Below, one piece after another: positions 43,032-51,133 of a stretch of 58,702 nt of DNA. Source of the DNA: Deltaproteobacteria bacterium (GTDB lineage: Bacteria > Myxococcota_A > UBA9160 > UBA4427); assembly GCA_019310385.1 (NCBI GenBank), contig JAFDEK010000006.1:1-58702 (forward strand). Reading direction: 5' to 3'. The position numbers were made by a program, and so were the translations under genes. How positions within the stretch are numbered: position 1 is the stretch's first letter; each line of letters begins with the position of its first letter. The notes beneath the pieces were generated by a model, which did not search any database, was not told where the DNA came from, and was given only the letters and a program-made list of their open reading frames with translations.

Positions 43032-44462
43032 CTAGTAGGCGCTGCGCCAGGAGGCGGTCACTTGTACGCGCTCGAGGTGGGCCGGCACGATGGCGTTCCA
43101 GCCCAGCTCCGCCTCGATCTGCTCGCGCAGGGCCGCTGCGGGGCTCGGCTCCCCGTGCACCACGAAGACGCTGTCCGGCTCCTCCTTCGCGCTGCGCAGC
43201 CAAGCGATGATCTCACCCCGATCCGCGTGGACCGAGAGCGCGCTGACATCCGAGATCTCGCAGCGCACGGGCACATAGTGGCCGTGCATCTTGACCTGCC
43301 GGGCGCCCGAGAGCAGGCGCCGACCCCGGGTCTCGACGGCCTGGAAGCCCACGAGTGCGACGCTGTTACGCGGGTTCGGAAGGCGCCGCTCGAGGTGGTG
43401 CAGAATGCGACCCCCGGTCGCCATCCCCGACGCCGAGATGATCACAGCCCCTTCGCTTACGCCGTGGATCGCCTTCGAATCGTCGACGCTGCGCGCCTCC
43501 ACGAGACCCGAAGGCTCCAGGATCTCGGCGCGGCCGCGCAGCTCCGGCCGCACCTCTTCCCATCCCTCGTCGATCGCCCTGCGATAGACCGCCAGGGCCG
43601 CAAGGGCCATGGGGCTGTCGACGTAGATGTCCACGGCGGGAATCTCGCCAGCGTTGATCAAGCGATGCAAGTGCAACAGGACGACCTCGGTTCGATCGAC
43701 CGCAAAGGCGGGAATCAGTACGACTCCGCCGCGATCGGTGGTCCGGCACACGACGTCGACGAGCCGCTCCACGGCGTCCGCATCGCGGTGATCCCGATCC
43801 CCGTAGGTCGATTCGACCAGCAGCGCGTCGCACACGGAAGGCGGCTCCGGCGGGAGCAGGATCGGATGCTCGGGCCGGCCCATGTCGCCGCTGAAGAGGA
43901 TGCGAACCGGCTCCCGGCCCTCCACGGTCAGGGCGATGGAGGCGGAGCCCAGGATGTGCCCCGAGCGCCGAAAGATGGCGCTGACGTCCTCGGCGACCTC
44001 GACACGCTGGTCGAAGGGCGCAACCTCGAAGTGGTGGAGCGCGGCTTCCGCGTCCTGGATGGTGAAGAGGGGGAGCGCGGGATCGTGCTTCGAATAGCCC
44101 ATGCGATTGGCAAAGCCGGCTTCCTCCTCCTGCAGATGGGCGCAATCGAGCAGAACGATCCGGCACAGATCGATGGTGCCCCGGGTGGCGAAGACCTTCC
44201 CGCGGAAACCACTTCGATACAGGGCCGGCAGGTAGCCCGAGTGATCCACGTGCGCGTGGGTGAGCAGCACGGCGTCGACGCTCTCGGGCTCGACCGGAAA
44301 GGGAGCCCAGTTTCTCTCGCGCAGCGCCTTCGGCCCCTGATAGAGACCACAGTCCACCAGGACGCGCGCCCGGTGCCCGTCGACGAGGAAGCGACTCCCC
44401 GTCACCGTGCCTGTCCCGCCGAGAAAATGGATCAGCGGGACCGAAACCCTCGCCCTCGCCAT
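43032..44462 (-). CDS. Metallo-beta-lactamase/beta-CASP RNA-processing nuclease
   Basis: 476 residues. Zinc motif HAHVDHSG (69-76), later SGDMGRPEHPIL, and the beta-CASP blocks VLIPAFAVDRTE, DSPMA, SASGMATGGRILHHLE and SVHADRGE. This is the CPSF-73/YSH1-like layout of bacterial and archaeal RNA exo/endonucleases, including the KH-less forms found near stress genes. Cytoplasmic. The ribosome site is GGGAGG. It is convergent with hemerythrin 2 through the REP-like element and divergent from the CBS gene. Confidence 0.9.
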   Translation of the reverse strand: MARARVSVPLIHFLGGTGTVTGSRFLVDGHRARVLVDCGLYQGPKALRERNWAPFPVEPESVDAVLLTHAHVDHSGYLPALYRSGFRGKVFATRGTIDLCRIVLLDCAHLQEEEAGFANRMGYSKHDPALPLFTIQDAEAALHHFEVAPFDQRVEVAEDVSAIFRRSGHILGSASIALTVEGREPVRILFSGDMGRPEHPILLPPEPPSVCDALLVESTYGDRDHRDADAVERLVDVVCRTTDRGGVVLIPAFAVDRTEVVLLHLHRLINAGEIPAVDIYVDSPMALAALAVYRRAIDEGWEEVRPELRGRAEILEPSGLVEARSVDDSKAIHGVSEGAVIISASGMATGGRILHHLERRLPNPRNSVALVGFQAVETRGRRLLSGARQVKMHGHYVPVRCEISDVSALSVHADRGEIIAWLRSAKEEPDSVFVVHGEPSPAAALREQIEAELGWNAIVPAHLERVQVTASWRSAY

Positions 44463-44619
44463 GCTCCGCCTCCCGCTCGCCGTCCGGAGACCCACCTTAC
44501 GCGTATCCTAGCACGGCGCCGCGAGCGTGAGGATCTCTCGCGGCCTCCAGTCAGCCGAGGCGGACGGGGGTCTTGACCTGCCCGGTGGTCGGCTGTACCT
44601 CCTCGCCTGGGAGGACATC

Positions 44620-45108
44620 ATGACCAAGTTCGCCGAAGATCTCATGCAGACGCAGGTCGTCACCGTCGGGACCGACGACCCCCTCGCCAGCGTCTTCAGG
44701 CTCTTCACCGACGAAGAAATCAGCGGAGCCCCGGTCGTCAACGAGTATGGCCGTGTGGTCGGCGTCGTCAGCATCCGGGACCTGTTGCGCTCGAGGAACG
44801 AGGAGCAGGACTCCACCCAGACCGACCTCGACTTCTTCCGTGACGGCCTTGCCTACGCCAAGTCCGAAGGGATGATGGGAGATCTCGACTACGAGGAACG
44901 CCTCGCCCAGCGCATGGTGTCCGATGTCATGACCGAGGACGTGATCGCGGTCCGGCGCCAGACCCCCATCTCCGACGTGGTGAAGACCATCCTCGAGAAC
45001 CGCATCCACCGGATTCTCGTGGTCGACGAAGGGCAGAACGGAACCAGCCTGGCCGGCCTGATCTCCCTCTTCGACCTCGTCGCCCTCCTCGATCCCGATC
45101 ACACCTAG
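44620..45108 (+). CDS. CBS-domain pair protein
   Basis: 162 residues containing two CBS motifs: VVTVGTDDPLASVFRLF with GRVVGVVSIRDLL, and VSDVMTEDVIAVRRQT with LAGLISLFDLVALL. An extended acidic loop (RNEEQDSTQTDLDFFRDG) separates them. Such stand-alone pairs bind adenine nucleotides and act as energy sensors. The start has GGGAGG; the more upstream ATG at 44527 has none. It is followed convergently by the double universal stress protein. Confidence 0.88.
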   Translation: MTKFAEDLMQTQVVTVGTDDPLASVFRLFTDEEISGAPVVNEYGRVVGVVSIRDLLRSRNEEQDSTQTDLDFFRDGLAYAKSEGMMGDLDYEERLAQRMVSDVMTEDVIAVRRQTPISDVVKTILENRIHRILVVDEGQNGTSLAGLISLFDLVALLDPDHT

Positions 45109-45170
45109 GCCTGACCCAAGTCGGCATTTCACACCGGCCCCGAGCCTTCGAGCGATCCCGCGCCGCCCCC

Positions 45171-46100
45171 TCAGTGTTCCCGGCGAACCGTGAGGACGGG
45201 GCAGGCGGCATGTTGCACGACGCGCTCGGCGGTGCTGCCCAGGAGCAGGTGTTTCAGACCCGAGTGGCCGCGAGTCCCCATGGCGACCAGGCTGACGCCT
45301 TCGCTGGCGACCAGCTCCGTGATCACCGCGGCCGGATCCCCCACGCGCACGACCACCTCCACCTCGAAGCCCGCCGCGCGGATGCGCTCGGCCTCGGCTT
45401 CGAGCCGCTCCCGCGCGGACGCCGCGAGGTCCTCGATAGTGAAGGGCTCGAAGGAGAGCTCCTCGAGAATCGGTTGAACGAGAGGGGGTAGCTGCCCGGC
45501 GTGCACCAGCAAGATGTGCGCCGAGCCCGCCTGGCTCCGGAAGAGATGGGTCACCTCGCGAGCCGCCCGCAGCGCATCCTCGGAGAAGTCCGTGGGCACC
45601 AGCACCTTGGCCAGGCGATCGAGGGCGTGGGCATCGCCGGGATGAACCGTCAGAACGGGACACGGAGCGTGGCGGATGATCTCCTCCGCCGTGCTGCCGA
45701 GCACCAGGTGCTTGAAGCCACTGAGGCCACGTGTCCCGATCACCATCAGGTCGGCGTCAACCTCCGCGGCCACCGAGTTGGCCATCCCGGCGGGAAGGCC
45801 AGAGTGGACCTTCGTCTCCACGTCGATCCCCTCCCCACGGATGGCCTCGGCGAGATTCTCCAGCCGCTTCACAGACGCCTCCCGCACCTGGTACTCGAAA
45901 TCGCTAGGCAGGGTTCCGAGCTCGGGCCCGCCAGCCGCAAAGGGCTGGAGCGTGATCGCATGGGCCAGCACCACACGCGCGCCGTGCTCTCGGGCCAGCT
46001 CCTTCGCGCGCTCCAGTGCAAGCTCCGCCGTAGGTGAGAAGTCGGTCGCAGCCACGATCGTGGCCAGCCGACCGTCCGTATCCGATGCCTCTTCGCTCAT
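45171..46100 (-). CDS. Tandem universal stress protein (two UspA domains)
   Basis: 309 residues: domain 1 about 12-152 and domain 2 about 160-306. Each begins with the ATDFS / PTDFS strand end, and each ends with a full ATP-binding loop: GTRGLSGFKHLVLGSTAE and GTRGHSGLKHLLLGSTAE. So both halves should bind ATP. Close in sequence to the double protein at 52991. It overlaps the upstream membrane/ferritin-like gene by 4 bases (ATGA), thus is the last gene of the amrS-cytochrome-ferritin-like-Usp operon. Confidence 0.92.
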   Translation of the reverse strand: MSEEASDTDGRLATIVAATDFSPTAELALERAKELAREHGARVVLAHAITLQPFAAGGPELGTLPSDFEYQVREASVKRLENLAEAIRGEGIDVETKVHSGLPAGMANSVAAEVDADLMVIGTRGLSGFKHLVLGSTAEEIIRHAPCPVLTVHPGDAHALDRLAKVLVPTDFSEDALRAAREVTHLFRSQAGSAHILLVHAGQLPPLVQPILEELSFEPFTIEDLAASARERLEAEAERIRAAGFEVEVVVRVGDPAAVITELVASEGVSLVAMGTRGHSGLKHLLLGSTAERVVQHAACPVLTVRREH

Positions 46101-46984
46101 GTCTTCCTCCGAGTCAGGCAGTCCTCGTAGACCTGCAGGTGTTCGTCGTGGCTCTCCCAGCGGTTCCGCAAGAAGCTGTCGCGAATCGTCGGCTCGACCA
46201 CCGCGACGAGGAGCCGGTCGTAGAGATCAATGGCGTTGTGCTCGGCCGCGAGCGCCGCGCGGCACCCCTCGGCGAGGGAAGCGGGCACCGGGCCCTCGAG
46301 GACCACCTCTTCCTCCGGCATGGGCAGCCCGAAACGCTCGCAGATGTCGATCAGGGTTTCCATGCGGCGCTCCCGGTTGTTCCTGACCTCGGACATGCGG
46401 CCATCGGCGCCGTAGCGCTCGGCGAGCAGGCGCTCCACGGCAGCGCAATGCTCCTCGATGGCGAGAGCCGCGCCGACGGCCTTCCCTTCGCCTTCGCTGA
46501 TGCCCTCGATGCGCACGCGCAGATCCGGATGCCGCACGGCAAGCACCGTGGCCAGGGTCGCGGCGCCAAACATCGTCCCGAGCCACAGCTGCAGCGCCCC
46601 TTCGCCCGGGATCGAGAAGAGACCGGCGAGATAGAGGTAGGAGGTGAACACCACCGCAATGCCGACGAACACCGCACTCCCCCCACGCGGTCGCTGTTCC
46701 ACGAGGCGGACGGCCAGAGACGCCACGATTCCTGTGATTGCCCAGCCCCCGACGTGCAGCAGGGTGAAGCGCAGCAGCGCGACCGGCTCCGGCCGCACGC
46801 TGCCAGGGTCCTGCATTCCTCCGACCAGCACGGCGTCGAGCAGTGCGGGGGTACGCAGGGGCGTGCCGGCAGCGACGTCGTACACGAAGAGGACGAGGGC
46901 AACCATCAAGGCGCCGGAGACGCCCGCGATCAGACCTTCGGCGGCGGTGCGACGTCCTCTGCTCTTTCGGTCGCGTGCGTTCAC
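46097..46984 (-). CDS. Membrane protein with C-terminal ferritin-like (DUF2202-type) region
   Basis: 295 residues. Four hydrophobic segments (about 17-38, 72-93, 102-124, 131-150) precede a soluble helical half. The last 60 residues have the ferritin-like signatures AAEHNAIDLYDRLL (E248, H249) and RWESHDEHLQVYEDC (H279, E281, H282), resembling DUF2202 domains. This combination is unusual and suggests a membrane-tethered diiron or iron-handling protein. GTG start with GAGGAG upstream. It is 26 bases after the c-type cytochrome gene and overlaps the Usp gene. Confidence 0.65.
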   Translation of the reverse strand: MNARDRKSRGRRTAAEGLIAGVSGALMVALVLFVYDVAAGTPLRTPALLDAVLVGGMQDPGSVRPEPVALLRFTLLHVGGWAITGIVASLAVRLVEQRPRGGSAVFVGIAVVFTSYLYLAGLFSIPGEGALQLWLGTMFGAATLATVLAVRHPDLRVRIEGISEGEGKAVGAALAIEEHCAAVERLLAERYGADGRMSEVRNNRERRMETLIDICERFGLPMPEEEVVLEGPVPASLAEGCRAALAAEHNAIDLYDRLLVAVVEPTIRDSFLRNRWESHDEHLQVYEDCLTRRKT

Positions 46985-47010
46985 GAGGGCTCCTCGCCGT
47001 GGTGAGGCGC

Positions 47011-47484
47011 TCAGTGCATCTCATGGCACTGGGCGCAGGCCCCCGCCACGGCGCCGGACGCGGCGTACTGGGGGGGATCCCGCTGCAGGTCGAGTCGCGC
47101 GCGCTTCACCGTCTTCATGAAGCGATCGAGATGATCGTTCAGTAGAGGATGGTTCGAGGAGCGCGCGCCGCTGTGCAGCCGGCGCGCCTTGCCCTCGATC
47201 CGCCCGAGCACCGCATCGAGCTTCTCCGGTGGCGGCGGCATCAGCTCCGGGTCCTGCTCCGCGAGCAGCAGGCGATCGAGCTGGGCCACCTCCGCGGCGA
47301 GCTGCCACATGGCACTCTGCAGCTCCTCCTGGGAGATGTAGCGGAAGTCCGGCGAATAGGTGTACTGGCGCACGTCTCGCGCGGGCTGGGAGTCGGCGCA
47401 GGCCAGCGCCCCCAGACTCGTCAAGAGCGCCAGGCCGGCGAGTCCCCGAGCCGCCCCGGCCCGCCACACTGCTCCGCTTCTCAT
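47011..47484 (-). CDS. Monoheme c-type cytochrome lipoprotein (cytochrome c'-like)
   Basis: 157 residues. A signal peptide ends at the lipobox ALAC (Cys29). The single heme motif CAQCH (150-154) lies at the extreme C-terminus, as in cytochrome c'/c-556 type four-helix proteins, and the middle is helical (EELQSAMWQLAAEVAQLDRLL). It is probably membrane-attached in the periplasm, for electron transfer or NO binding. The ATG overlaps the amrS stop by 4 bases and has GGGGAGG. Confidence 0.82.
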   Translation of the reverse strand: MRSGAVWRAGAARGLAGLALLTSLGALACADSQPARDVRQYTYSPDFRYISQEELQSAMWQLAAEVAQLDRLLLAEQDPELMPPPPEKLDAVLGRIEGKARRLHSGARSSNHPLLNDHLDRFMKTVKRARLDLQRDPPQYAASGAVAGACAQCHEMH

Positions 47485-48644
47485 CGCGCGCCTCCCCTTC
47501 CCTCATGACATCCCGCGCCTGCATCGGATCGACGCCCGGGCTCTGCGAAATCCCGCAGCTGAACCGGCAGGCGCCGCGGACCCCAGCTCCCGTGGCCTGC
47601 CTCGAAAACACCCGCACAGCGCGTCCCGCAGGATCCGCAGTGACCGTCGTCGCTGAGGTTCCAACGGGTGATCTCGTACCAGTCGCGTCCCACGAGACAC
47701 TCGCCGCACTCGTGGCACCATGTGCTGCCGCCGCGCTCGTCGTGAACGTTCCCCGTGTAGACGTACCGCAGGCCGTGCTCTTCGGCGATGGCGCGCGCCC
47801 GGTGCAGGGTGTCCAGGGGGGTCGAGGCGAGGTCGCGCATCCGGTAGTCGGGGTGAAAGGCCGTGAAGTGCCAGGGCACGTCGGGGCCGAGCTGCTCCGC
47901 CATCCAGCGACTCGCCCGGCGCAGCTCTTCGTCCGAGTCGTTCTTCCCGGGGATGAGCAAGGTGGTGACCTCGAGCCACACGTCGGTCTGGTGCTCGATA
48001 TAGAGCAGCGTCTCCAGCACCGGTTCCAGGGCAGCGCTGCACACCTTGCGATAGAAGTCGTCACTGAAGGATTTGAGGTCGACGTTGACCGCGTCGAGAT
48101 GCTCGAAGAACTCCGCGCGCGGCTCCTCGCAGATATAGCCTGCCGTGACGGCGACGCTGCGAATTCCACGGGCGCGGCAGGCGCGCGCCGTGTCCACCGC
48201 GTACTCGAGGAAGATCACGGGGTCGTTATAGGTGAAGGCGACGCTGCGGCAATCGAGGGCCGCGGCAGCCCGGGCGATGCGCTCGGGAGGCGCCTCGTCG
48301 CAGAGCGTGTCGGTCTCGCGAGACTTGCTGATGTCCCAGTTCTGGCAGAAGGCGCAGGTGAGGTTGCAGCCCGCCGTGCCGAAGGAGAGCACCGGAGTGC
48401 CGGGCAGGAAGTGATTGAGGGGCTTCTTCTCGATGGGATCCACGCAGTAGCCGCTCGAGCGCCCATAGCTCGTGAGAACGACCTCCCCAGCCTGACAGGC
48501 CCGCACGAAGCAGAGCCCGCGCTGCCCCTCGCCCAGCTGGCAGTAGCGGGGGCAGAGCTCACACCGGACGCGCCCATCCTCGAGGCTTCGCCAGTAGCGC
48601 GTCGGCACCACTGACGAATCGATCTCACCGCTTTGCGCGGCCAT
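47481..48644 (-). CDS. amrS: AmmeMemoRadiSam system radical SAM enzyme
   Basis: 387 residues. Radical SAM cluster motif C-x3-C-x2-C as GCNLTCAFCQNWD (C93, C97, C100), preceded by a cysteine-rich N-terminal segment (CELCPRYCQLG). The C-terminal half has WHFTAFHPDYRM, typical of the AmrS/PflA-like group, and CHECGE plus CGSCG pairs that could bind a further metal. It forms the conserved three-gene system with the divergent amrB and amrA genes; the reaction remains uncertain. First gene of the leftward operon with the cytochrome c, ferritin-like and Usp genes. The ribosome site is GGGAG. Confidence 0.92.
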   Translation of the reverse strand: MAAQSGEIDSSVVPTRYWRSLEDGRVRCELCPRYCQLGEGQRGLCFVRACQAGEVVLTSYGRSSGYCVDPIEKKPLNHFLPGTPVLSFGTAGCNLTCAFCQNWDISKSRETDTLCDEAPPERIARAAAALDCRSVAFTYNDPVIFLEYAVDTARACRARGIRSVAVTAGYICEEPRAEFFEHLDAVNVDLKSFSDDFYRKVCSAALEPVLETLLYIEHQTDVWLEVTTLLIPGKNDSDEELRRASRWMAEQLGPDVPWHFTAFHPDYRMRDLASTPLDTLHRARAIAEEHGLRYVYTGNVHDERGGSTWCHECGECLVGRDWYEITRWNLSDDGHCGSCGTRCAGVFEAGHGSWGPRRLPVQLRDFAEPGRRSDAGAGCHEGRGGAR

Positions 48645-48672
48645 GAGAAGACTCCCTGGGGAAGATGATGAA

Positions 48673-48705
48673 ACTATACGGTTCTCCCCCGCACGCCGCT
48701 GTCAA
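48673..48705 (-). promoter_or_regulatory. Possible amrS promoter
   Basis: On the reverse strand TTGACA (48700-48705) and TATAGT (48673-48678) are near-perfect hexamers, but the spacer is 21 bases, longer than the usual 16-19. A twisted or activator-dependent promoter is possible. Confidence 0.35.
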
Positions 48706-48817
48706 ACCGCAGGAGCGGCCTTGCCCCTTGGGCACTTCGTGCGCATTGTTCCACTCTCGGCTGCAATCGACTTGAGAGCAGAACAAAGCGCCGTTGGAAG
48801 CGCTGAGGAGGTGTGTA

Positions 48818-49609
48818 GTGTCGCTCATCCGACAGCCGGCCGTGGCGGGGAGTTTCTATCCCGCCGACCCCACGACCCTGGACGAGCGTGTCTCGGCCTA
48901 TCTGTCGGAGGTGTGCGGGGGGCGCTCTTCGCCAACCCCCAAGGCACTGATCGTTCCCCATGCGGGCTACGCCTACTCGGGGCCCATCGCCGCATCGGCC
49001 TTCGTCACCCTGCGCAACCTGGCCTCACCGATCGAGCGCGTCGTCCTCCTGGGGCCCTCCCACCGGGTCCCCTTGCGCGGCCTGGCCGCCACCGAGGCGG
49101 AGGTCTTCGCGACGCCACTCGGCCCGGTTCGCATCGATCGCGAGGCCCTCGACCGTGCCCTGCAGCTGCCCCAGGTGCAGCTGCTCGAGAGCGCCCATGC
49201 CTTCGAGCACAGCCTCGAGGTGCAGCTACCCTTTCTGGTGAAGCTACTGCCCAACTTCGCTCTGGCTCCCTTCGCGGTGGGCGACGCCAGCGCGGAGGAG
49301 GTGGCCGAGGTGCTCGAGGCGCTCTGGGGCGGAGACGAGACCCTGATCGTCGTCAGCTCGGACCTCAGCCATTACTACGACTACGAGAGCGCTCGCCGCA
49401 TGGACGCCGAGACCTCCCGGGCCATCGAATCCCTCGAGCCCGAGGCCCTGGGGAGCGAGTCGGCCTGCGGCCGGGTTCCCGTGCGCGGCCTCCTGCTGGC
49501 CGCCAGGCACCACGGCTTGCGGGCCCGAACGCTGGATCTTCGCAACTCCGGCGACACGGCGGGAAGCCGGGATCAAGTCGTGGGATACGGTGCCTATGTC
49601 TTCGCGTAA
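48818..49609 (+). CDS. amrB: AmmeMemoRadiSam system protein B (MEMO1 family)
   Basis: 263 residues. MEMO hallmarks are RQPAVAGSFYPADP, VPHAGYAYSGPIAA, the LGPSHR block, EHSLEVQLPFL and VVSSDLSHYYDY. These include the histidines proposed to bind metal in the MEMO fold. The GTG at 48818 is chosen because AGGAGGTG sits 5 bases upstream. Its 3' end overlaps the start of amrA within an 18-bp tandem repeat. Divergent from amrS with a 173-base shared promoter region. Confidence 0.92.
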   Translation: MSLIRQPAVAGSFYPADPTTLDERVSAYLSEVCGGRSSPTPKALIVPHAGYAYSGPIAASAFVTLRNLASPIERVVLLGPSHRVPLRGLAATEAEVFATPLGPVRIDREALDRALQLPQVQLLESAHAFEHSLEVQLPFLVKLLPNFALAPFAVGDASAEEVAEVLEALWGGDETLIVVSSDLSHYYDYESARRMDAETSRAIESLEPEALGSESACGRVPVRGLLLAARHHGLRARTLDLRNSGDTAGSRDQVVGYGAYVFA

Positions 49610-50270
49610 GCCCGGGTCTTCGCGTGAGCCCGTGTCTTCGGGCGAGATGCCGCGGCGCGAAAGCGAGACGGCCCGCCCCTCGGTGTTCCCCGATGGATGG
49701 GAAGAGCGCCACGAGGCGCTCCTCCTCGAGCTCGCGCGAAGCGCCATCCGCCACGGGACCCGCACCGGGAACGCTCCGTCCGTCGACCTCGACGGCCTGC
49801 CCGTCCCCCTGCGCGAGCCCCGCGCCTGCTTCGTGACCCTGCGCAAGCGGGGGGAGCTGCGCGGATGCATCGGCAGCCTGGAAGCCCGCCAGGCCCTGGC
49901 CTACGACACCAGCGACAACGCCTTCAAGGCGGCCTTTCGCGATCCCCGCTTCGCCGCCGTCGAGGCAGCGGAGCTCCCGGAGCTCGAGATCCACATCTCG
50001 GTCCTGAGTCCCCTGGAGCGAGTGCACGTGGACAGCGAGGGTGAGCTCCTCGCCCTCCTGCAGCCCGGGATCGACGGTGTGCTCCTCGTGCAGCCCCCTT
50101 GCCGGGGCACCTTCCTGCCCTCGGTCTGGGAAGGCCTGCCCGAGCCCGAGCAATTCCTGCGCGAGCTGAAGCGCAAGGCCGGGCTTCCCGAGGAGCACTG
50201 GTCGGAAGACCTCGAGGTGTGGCGCTACACGACTCAGTCGATGGACGGTCGATGGCAGTCGGTGGAATGA
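49596..50270 (+). CDS. amrA: AmmeMemoRadiSam system protein A (AMMECR1 domain)
   Basis: About 224 residues. The AMMECR1 domain begins near residue 35 (EERHEALLLELARSAIRHG) and includes FVTLRKRGELRGCIGSLEA, the LRGCIG motif of the family, then LEIHISVLSPLE and GLPEEHW. The N-terminal 18 residues are three six-residue repeats (SSRKPG, SSREPV, SSGEMP) produced by duplication of the overlapping amrB end. The start could therefore be the ATG at 49596 or the one at 49647. Confidence 0.85.
   Translation: MSSRKPGSSREPVSSGEMPRRESETARPSVFPDGWEERHEALLLELARSAIRHGTRTGNAPSVDLDGLPVPLREPRACFVTLRKRGELRGCIGSLEARQALAYDTSDNAFKAAFRDPRFAAVEAAELPELEIHISVLSPLERVHVDSEGELLALLQPGIDGVLLVQPPCRGTFLPSVWEGLPEPEQFLRELKRKAGLPEEHWSEDLEVWRYTTQSMDGRWQSVE
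49598..49646 (+). repeat. 18-bp tandem repeat at the amrB/amrA overlap
   Basis: Units beginning GTCTTCGCG at 49598 and 49616 and a third, diverged, at 49634 (GTCTTCGGG). The first copy contains the last codons and stop of amrB; all copies are read in frame as the amrA N-terminus. Confidence 0.85.
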
Positions 50271-50340
50271 CGGATCATCCGCCTCTCCCCCCGTCTCACA
50301 CCTGATCTCGAGCGCCTGTCTCGAGCGCTTGGGCGGATGC

Positions 50341-50760
50341 CTACGCGCGGGCCTTCCGCCTGGCGGCCTTCTTCTTCACGGCCTTCTTCTTCACGGCCTT
50401 CTTCTTCACCGCCCTCTTCTTCTTGGCAGCGGCCTTCTTGCGCTTCGCGCCGGGCGCGACGGCCTTCTCCATGCGTTTGAGGAGCTTCTGGAAATCGCGA
50501 CGCGCCGGACCGATGAGATCCCGCCAGCGCTTGTCACCCACGGTATCGAGGCGACCCACCTGACGGTTCGCGTCCCGCAGCAGCGTTGCAAGCGACTTGC
50601 GATAGCGACGCTCTGCCTTGTCGACCTCCTGCTCGATGCGCTTCAGGCTCTTCTCGATCTGTGCGGTGTACCGCTTCACGTCCGCCTCGAGGGCGCGCCT
50701 GCGCGCTCCCTTCTTCCTGGCCGCCTTCTTCTTCGCAGCTTTCTTTCGTCTCGCAGTCAT
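50341..50760 (-). CDS. Lysine/alanine-rich histone H1-like protein
   Basis: 139 residues. A basic N-terminus (ARRKKAAKKKAARKKGARRR), a helical middle (about 25-100) with charged heptad-like spacing (VKRYTAQIEKSLKRIEQEVDKAERRY), and a C-terminal array of KKAVK/KKKAV units. This is the layout of bacterial histone H1-like/AlgP-type nucleoid proteins and of phasin-like proteins with DNA-binding tails. It probably binds DNA or storage granules. The array is encoded by 15-bp repeats. GGAGG lies 10 bases before the ATG. Confidence 0.7.
   Translation of the reverse strand: MTARRKKAAKKKAARKKGARRRALEADVKRYTAQIEKSLKRIEQEVDKAERRYRKSLATLLRDANRQVGRLDTVGDKRWRDLIGPARRDFQKLLKRMEKAVAPGAKRKKAAAKKKRAVKKKAVKKKAVKKKAARRKARA
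50365..50409 (-). repeat. 15-bp tandem repeats encoding the KKAVK array
   Basis: GGCCTTCTTCTTCAC (+ strand) is repeated exactly at 50365, 50380 and 50395, with a diverged fourth unit after 50410. Confidence 0.9.
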
Positions 50761-50933
50761 GGGTGTCCGTTCCTCCGCGGCGCCGCGCGCCGGAGGGACC
50801 TCCCCTCCCGGTGCGGGCATTCGCCAAAACATGGGGCGGATGCAATCCCCATGCCGGTCCCCGGCATTCGCTCCCGACCGCCGCGCTCGTCATGGCGGTC
50901 GCTCTCGACCGCTGCGCCGGAGCCCACCTCTTT

Positions 50934-50993
50934 TCCCCTCAGCCTCTGTTCCCCCTCAGCCTCTGCTCCCCTCAGCGCGTTTGCTCCCCTCAG
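50934..50993. repeat. CT-rich imperfect tandem repeat (TCCCCTCAG units)
   Basis: TCCCCTCAG-type units start at 50934, 50950, 50967 and 50985, with the period growing from 16 to 18 bases. It lies upstream of the NtrC-type gene; the position would suit an upstream activator region, but no palindrome was seen in it. Confidence 0.7.
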
Positions 50994-51104
50994 AACGATG
51001 CGCTCTCGGCCAGCCATGCTGTGCACTTCTGCCACACTTCGTGCCGAGCTGTCCAAGAACGCCCCAGCCAGCTCCCATGAGCGCCGTTCAGGCCGTCCGG
51101 CCGC

Positions 51105-51120
51105 TTGGCACGTCACGTGC
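51105..51120 (+). promoter_or_regulatory. Sigma-54 (-24/-12) promoter of the NtrC-type gene
   Basis: TTGGCACG-TCAC-GTGC: GG at 51107-51108 and GC at 51119-51120 with the required 10-base spacing, matching the TGGCACG-N4-TTGC consensus except one base. Predicted start of transcription is within a few bases of the ATG at 51134, which lacks a ribosome site. Confidence 0.6.
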
Positions 51121-51133
51121 TTGGTACCGTGGT

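Larger units (their letters stand above)
50761..51133. other. 373-base intergenic region between the histone-like and NtrC-type genes
   Basis: No convincing gene. It contains the histone-like gene's leader, a CT-rich imperfect tandem repeat (50934-50993), a GGCCG-TC-CGGCC dyad near 51091 and a sigma-54 type promoter at its right end (51105-51120). Confidence 0.6.
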
